Source of the DNA: an uncultured Oscillospiraceae bacterium
GTDB lineage: Bacteria > Bacillota > Clostridia > Oscillospirales > Ruminococcaceae
NCBI GenBank assembly: GCA_900539195.1
Contig: UQBC01000007.1
Coordinates: 18,114 to 82,113 of the forward strand
Length of the DNA stretch: 64,000 bases
Reading direction: 5' to 3'
The position numbers and the translations under genes are program-made. A model generated the notes under the pieces. It worked only from the letters and a program-made list of their open reading frames with translations, was not told where the DNA came from and did not search any database. Numbering within the stretch: the stretch's first letter is position 1; each line of letters opens with the position of its first letter. Of the stretch, positions 60,950 to 64,000 are shown piece after piece.

Positions 60950-62143
60950 ATGAAAATCAGAGTAGGCGTATTTTTCGGAGGAAAAAGCGTTGAGCATGAG
61001 GTGTCCATCATATCCGCACTTCAGGCTTGCAATTCCATAAACAAGGATAAGTACGAGGTGATACCCGTATACATTACAAAGAACAATGAAATGTATGTCG
61101 GAGAAAAAATAGGAAACATCGCATCGTACAGGAATCTGAAGTTGCTCCTCAAGGAAAGCCGGAGGGTGATACTTGTAAACGACGGCGGAAAGGTACAGCT
61201 TGTGCTTTATCCCGGAAAGAAGTTTGGCAACAACGTATATGCAACGATAGACGTTGCGTTCCCGATAGTACACGGTACGAACGTTGAGGACGGCGTATTC
61301 CAGGGATATTTACAGACAATCGGCGTTCCTTATGTCGGCTGTGATGTAATATCATCTGCTGTAGGTATGGATAAGTATGTTATGAAAACCGTATTCAAGG
61401 ATAACGGCATACCCGTCCTTGACGGAACGGTAATCCATATAAGCGACTACGCAAAGGACGCAGACGCTGTAAAGGCGGATATTAAGGCGAAGATAGCATA
61501 TCCGCTTATAGTAAAGCCGATAAATCTCGGCTCAAGCGTAGGAATTATGATAGCGCACAATGACGAACAGCTTGACGAAGCGCTTGACAACGCATTCACC
61601 TATGCCTCAAAGCTTCTTGTCGAACCTGCTATAACAAACCTCAAGGAAATCAACTGCTCGGTATGCGGCGACTATGCTACCGCTCACGCATCGGAATGCG
61701 AAGAGCCTGTAAACACCGACGAGATATTAAGCTACAAGGATAAGTATATCGCAGGCGATAAGGGCGGTAAGTCAAGCGGTATGGCAACTCTCAAGAGAAA
61801 GATACCTGCCGATATATCCGATGAAACAAGAGAGCAGATACGCACCCTTGCGGTAAAGGCGTTCAGATGTCTTGGCGCATCGGGTACGTCAAGAATTGAC
61901 TTTATGATAGATATGGACAACGGCAACGTTTATCTGAATGAAATCAACACGATTCCGGGCAGCCTTGCGTTCTATCTGTGGGAGCCTGTCGGTGTGAAGT
62001 ATTCCGAGCTTTTAGACGAGATGATTTCGCTCGCATTAAAGCGTGAACGTGAAAACAAGGCGCTGACATTCAGCTTTGATACCAACATTCTTGACGGATT
62101 TACAGGCGGCAAGCTCGGCGGAACAAAGGGCGGAAAGCTGTAA
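60950..62143 (+). CDS. ddl: D-alanine--D-alanine ligase
   Basis: 397-residue ATP-grasp enzyme making D-Ala-D-Ala for peptidoglycan. FFGGKSVEHEVSIISA (near the start), VFPIVHGTNVEDG, KPINLGSSVGI, EINCSVCGD and NEINTIPGSLAFYLWEPVG are the family signatures. About 30-50 residues longer than E. coli DdlB, with a Gly/Lys tail. Probably supplies the adjacent MurF-like ligase. RBS AAAGGA. Confidence 0.93.
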   Translation: MKIRVGVFFGGKSVEHEVSIISALQACNSINKDKYEVIPVYITKNNEMYVGEKIGNIASYRNLKLLLKESRRVILVNDGGKVQLVLYPGKKFGNNVYATIDVAFPIVHGTNVEDGVFQGYLQTIGVPYVGCDVISSAVGMDKYVMKTVFKDNGIPVLDGTVIHISDYAKDADAVKADIKAKIAYPLIVKPINLGSSVGIMIAHNDEQLDEALDNAFTYASKLLVEPAITNLKEINCSVCGDYATAHASECEEPVNTDEILSYKDKYIAGDKGGKSSGMATLKRKIPADISDETREQIRTLAVKAFRCLGASGTSRIDFMIDMDNGNVYLNEINTIPGSLAFYLWEPVGVKYSELLDEMISLALKRERENKALTFSFDTNILDGFTGGKLGGTKGGKL

Positions 62144-62243
62144 TCACGGCGAACCGTCAAAATTACAGGTGAGTGGGCTTGCCCCTCCCGTATTCAACTG
62201 CTTTTCTGAAACGAAAAATTCGGCAGGAATAAAAAGGAGAAGT

Positions 62244-62456
62244 ATGAAAAAAGCATATATAATCAATCTTAAATACGGTATCTGGGAAAACCAGCTCTGG
62301 CTTGAAGCTGACGATAACGAGGTAATGCAGGAAAAGTGGGAAATAGCCAAAGCGAAGCTTGCCGATGTTGCAACGACTTGTCAGAGCTCGGGGGATTACT
62401 TCAACAAGGCGATAGAGCATTTCTCGCAGTACGGCTTTACAAGAATACAGAAGTGA
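62244..62456 (+). CDS. Small conserved-looking protein, 70 aa
   Basis: 70 residues from ATG 62244 with AAGGAG upstream. Trp/Glu-rich, no membrane segment or known motif; not recognised. Its end is 7 bp from the next gene, in the same operon. The longer reading frame to the left overlaps ddl and has no RBS, so I reject it. Confidence 0.55.
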   Translation: MKKAYIINLKYGIWENQLWLEADDNEVMQEKWEIAKAKLADVATTCQSSGDYFNKAIEHFSQYGFTRIQK

Positions 62457-62463
62457 GCCACCG

Positions 62464-63432
62464 ATGAAAGAAATAAAGGTTACAAAAAACGACAGCGGTC
62501 AGCGTATTGACCGCTTTTTGTCTAAATCATTTCCGCTGGGGCAGGGGCAGATTTGCAAGCTTGCCCGTAAGAACTGCATAAAGCTAAACGGCAAGAAATG
62601 CAAGCCCGACACTCATATTGCGGAAAATGACATAATAAAGCTGTTTATCCCCGATGAAATGCTGATTCCGAAAGCAAAGTCGGACCCCGATGATTTTACG
62701 GGTGTAAGCGATAAGATAGACATTGTCTACGAGGACGAAAACATTCTGCTTGTGGATAAACCCGTCGGAATGGTAGTCCACGAGGACGAGAGCGGCGACA
62801 GCGACACGCTTATAAACCGCATCAAGAGCTATCTTTATCACAAGGGCGAATATCATCCGGAAAACGAGCTTTCGTTTGCTCCGGCGCTGTGCAACCGCAT
62901 AGACCGCAACACCTGCGGTATAGTGATTGCGGCGAAAAATGCCGAATCGCTTAGAATACTCAATCAGAAGATAAGGGACAGAGAGCTTACAAAGCTGTAT
63001 CTGTGCATTGCCTGCGGTAAAGTAACTCCCGACAGCGCAACGCTTACCGCATATCTTGAAAAGAACAGCGACACCAACACGGTAAAAATCAGCGACAAAA
63101 AGACAAAAAGCAATCTCACGATAAAGACAAAGTACAAGGTCATAGCGTACAACGGCGAAAACTCGCTGTTAAAGGTCGACCTGCTCACAGGCAGGACGCA
63201 TCAGATAAGAGCACACCTTGCGTATATCGGTCACGCTCTGCTCGGTGACGGAAAATATGGGAACAACAAGCTGAACAAAAAGTATGGCTTCAAATATCAG
63301 GCGCTGTGCAGTTATGAGCTGCAGTTTAAATTTACTACCGATGCCGGCTGTCTTTCCTATCTTGACGGAAAATGCTTTAAAGCAAAAGCTCCCGATTTTG
63401 TTAAAATGTTCGGCAGTAACATTAAGCTCTGA
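62464..63432 (+). CDS. RluA-family rRNA/tRNA pseudouridine synthase
   Basis: 322 residues. N-terminal S4 RNA-binding domain (about 3-60: QRIDRFLSKSF...LARKNCIKLNGKK) and a pseudouridine synthase domain with the catalytic Asp147 in NRIDRNTCG. GRTHQIRAHL is the RluA-type signature. The motif reads N-R-I-D rather than H-R-L-D-x-x-T-S-G, as in many Clostridial RluD relatives. Stem-loop substrate unknown. Confidence 0.9.
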   Translation: MKEIKVTKNDSGQRIDRFLSKSFPLGQGQICKLARKNCIKLNGKKCKPDTHIAENDIIKLFIPDEMLIPKAKSDPDDFTGVSDKIDIVYEDENILLVDKPVGMVVHEDESGDSDTLINRIKSYLYHKGEYHPENELSFAPALCNRIDRNTCGIVIAAKNAESLRILNQKIRDRELTKLYLCIACGKVTPDSATLTAYLEKNSDTNTVKISDKKTKSNLTIKTKYKVIAYNGENSLLKVDLLTGRTHQIRAHLAYIGHALLGDGKYGNNKLNKKYGFKYQALCSYELQFKFTTDAGCLSYLDGKCFKAKAPDFVKMFGSNIKL

Positions 63433-63505
63433 CTAAGTGCCGTTCAGTCCGAAAGCAGTATTACGGACAAAAATGCAGGAATTTTAAAAAAATCCGAAAA
63501 AAGTG

Positions 63506-63534
63506 TTGACAAAACTAAAAATCCGTGCTATAAT
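63506..63534 (+). promoter_or_regulatory. tRNA-Ser promoter
   Basis: TTGACA (63506-63511), 17 bp, TATAAT (63529-63534), 16 bp before the mature tRNA. Confidence 0.8.
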
Positions 63535-63549
63535 ATCATAGCACGATAC

Positions 63550-63638
63550 GGAGAGGTATCGAAGTGGTCATAACGAGGCGGTCTTGAAAACCGTTTGGGG
63601 GCAACCCCACAAGGGTTCGAATCCCTTCCTCTCCGCCA
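63550..63638 (+). tRNA. tRNA-Ser (anticodon UGA)
   Basis: 89-nt tRNA with encoded CCA. GGAGAGG pairs with CCTCTCC (acceptor), the long variable arm (TTTGGGGGCAACCCCACAAG-like) marks serine class II tRNA. Anticodon TGA at 63585-63587 in the loop CTTGAAA. TTCGAAT T-loop present. Confidence 0.95.
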
Positions 63639-63642
63639 TGCT

Positions 63643-63668
63643 AACCCCGACTGAAACCAGTCGGGGTT
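63643..63668 (+). terminator. Terminator after tRNA-Ser
   Basis: AACCCCGACT/AGTCGGGGTT, 10-bp perfect stem, 6-nt loop, then TATTTTTT. Confidence 0.88.
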
Positions 63669-63927
63669 TATTTTTTGCTTTTGCACATTTACAGAAGGAT
63701 ATGTACTTATCTTATTTGATTATATGATAAATTCCAAATAAAGAGCTTTTAAGATTAGTTTATATTGACAATTTTTCAGGGTTATGATATAATTAAAAAT
63801 GCGATAAAATGTGAAATTTGCCAGAAATACTACTATTTTGTCATTTGAAATCGAACAGAGCCACTTGACAAAATATCAATAGTTGGATGTATTAAAACTT
63901 ATTTGCATAAAAGGAAGGCGTAAAATA
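63669..63927 (+). promoter_or_regulatory. Promoter region of the NeuA-like gene
   Basis: TTGACA (63765-63770), 17 bp, TATAAT (63788-63793), predicting a leader of about 128 nt. A second TTGACA at about 63866 has no good -10. AT-rich, no other structure seen. Confidence 0.6.
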
Positions 63928-64000
63928 ATGAATAAAAAATATGTTGCAATGATACCCGCGAGACTTGGCTCACAGAGAATTCCTAAGAAAAATATCAGAT
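63928..64000 (+). CDS. Cytidylyltransferase (NeuA/KdsB-like), 5' part only
   Basis: First 24 codons of a gene leaving the right edge. MIPARLGSQRIPKKN is the nucleotide-binding RxGSxRxPxKN signature of CMP-sugar cytidylyltransferases (CMP-sialic, CMP-pseudaminic or KDO class). RBS AAGGAAGG. It suggests that the surface-glycan theme of the left end may resume beyond the window. Confidence 0.75.
   Translation, partial: MNKKYVAMIPARLGSQRIPKKNIR

Noticed and set aside
1..64000. CRISPR arrays, rRNA genes, complete transposases or prophage genes
   Set aside because: No array of direct repeats with unique spacers, no rRNA signature and no transposase or phage structural protein was recognised on either strand.

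Overview
The window looks like a chromosome segment of a spore-forming, low-to-mid-GC gut Clostridium relative, most like Ruminococcaceae/Oscillospiraceae and perhaps near [Eubacterium] siraeum. The placement is an inference. It rests on a complete gerA-type germination operon, glycogen synthase, a crowd of lipoprotein solute-binding proteins, GGDEF and PocR signalling proteins, InlB-type repeats, consensus sigma-A promoters, and frequent TTG starts behind strong ribosome binding sites. I see no phage, CRISPR array, rRNA or complete transposase gene.

Layout. 1-4.7 kb (minus strand): surface-polysaccharide or teichoic-acid genes (partial tagD-like cytidylyltransferase, LicD, ABC-2 ATPase and permease, two GT2 glycosyltransferases). 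4.8-7.1 kb: a structured repeat element flanked by duplicated terminators, then a soluble sensor-GGDEF protein. 7.3-11.4 kb: an unusual methionyl-tRNA synthetase, a methyltransferase and mnmA. 11.6-15.4 kb: a GntR/YtrA-type ABC operon with a perfect palindromic operator. 15.6-28.5 kb: five full-length and one internally deleted paralogous solute-binding lipoproteins, interrupted by a PocR-MCP protein, glgA, a Ca2+/Na+ exchanger and a GNAT. 28.5-33.5 kb: DUF4363/DUF421 genes and the ger operon. 33.6-36.6 kb (minus): metNIQ preceded by a 25-codon leader peptide and an attenuator-like terminator. 36.8-43.6 kb: TetR regulator plus a 2020-residue surface protein. 43.7-46.9 kb: csoR-copA-copZ copper operon with operators inside the promoter. 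47-49.3 kb: amino-acid ABC transporter. 49.4-50.1 kb: XRE regulator with an array of evenly spaced operators, then the second copy of the terminator-flanked element. 50.1-57.4 kb: ferredoxin-like protein, SGNH hydrolase, orphan amino-acid-binding protein, phosphoesterase, MacB-type ABC exporter. 57.6-63.4 kb: an operon with hydrolase, membrane-anchored MurF-like ligase, zinc-ribbon protein, Ddl, a small ORF and RluA. 63.5 kb to end: tRNA-Ser(UGA) and the start of a NeuA-like cytidylyltransferase.

The most interesting signals are: (1) two copies of a ~230-245 bp element, each flanked by a direct duplication of its own local terminator hairpin, with internal stems that covary between copies while the loops stay conserved; (2) a putative translation-coupled attenuator for metNIQ with a Met-Arg-Met-Cys leader peptide and mutually exclusive terminator and antiterminator pairings; (3) expansion and decay of orphan solute-binding lipoproteins; (4) four operator-like sites at ~41-45 bp spacing around an XRE gene. 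Everything is read from the sequence by eye. No homology searches or folding programs were run.
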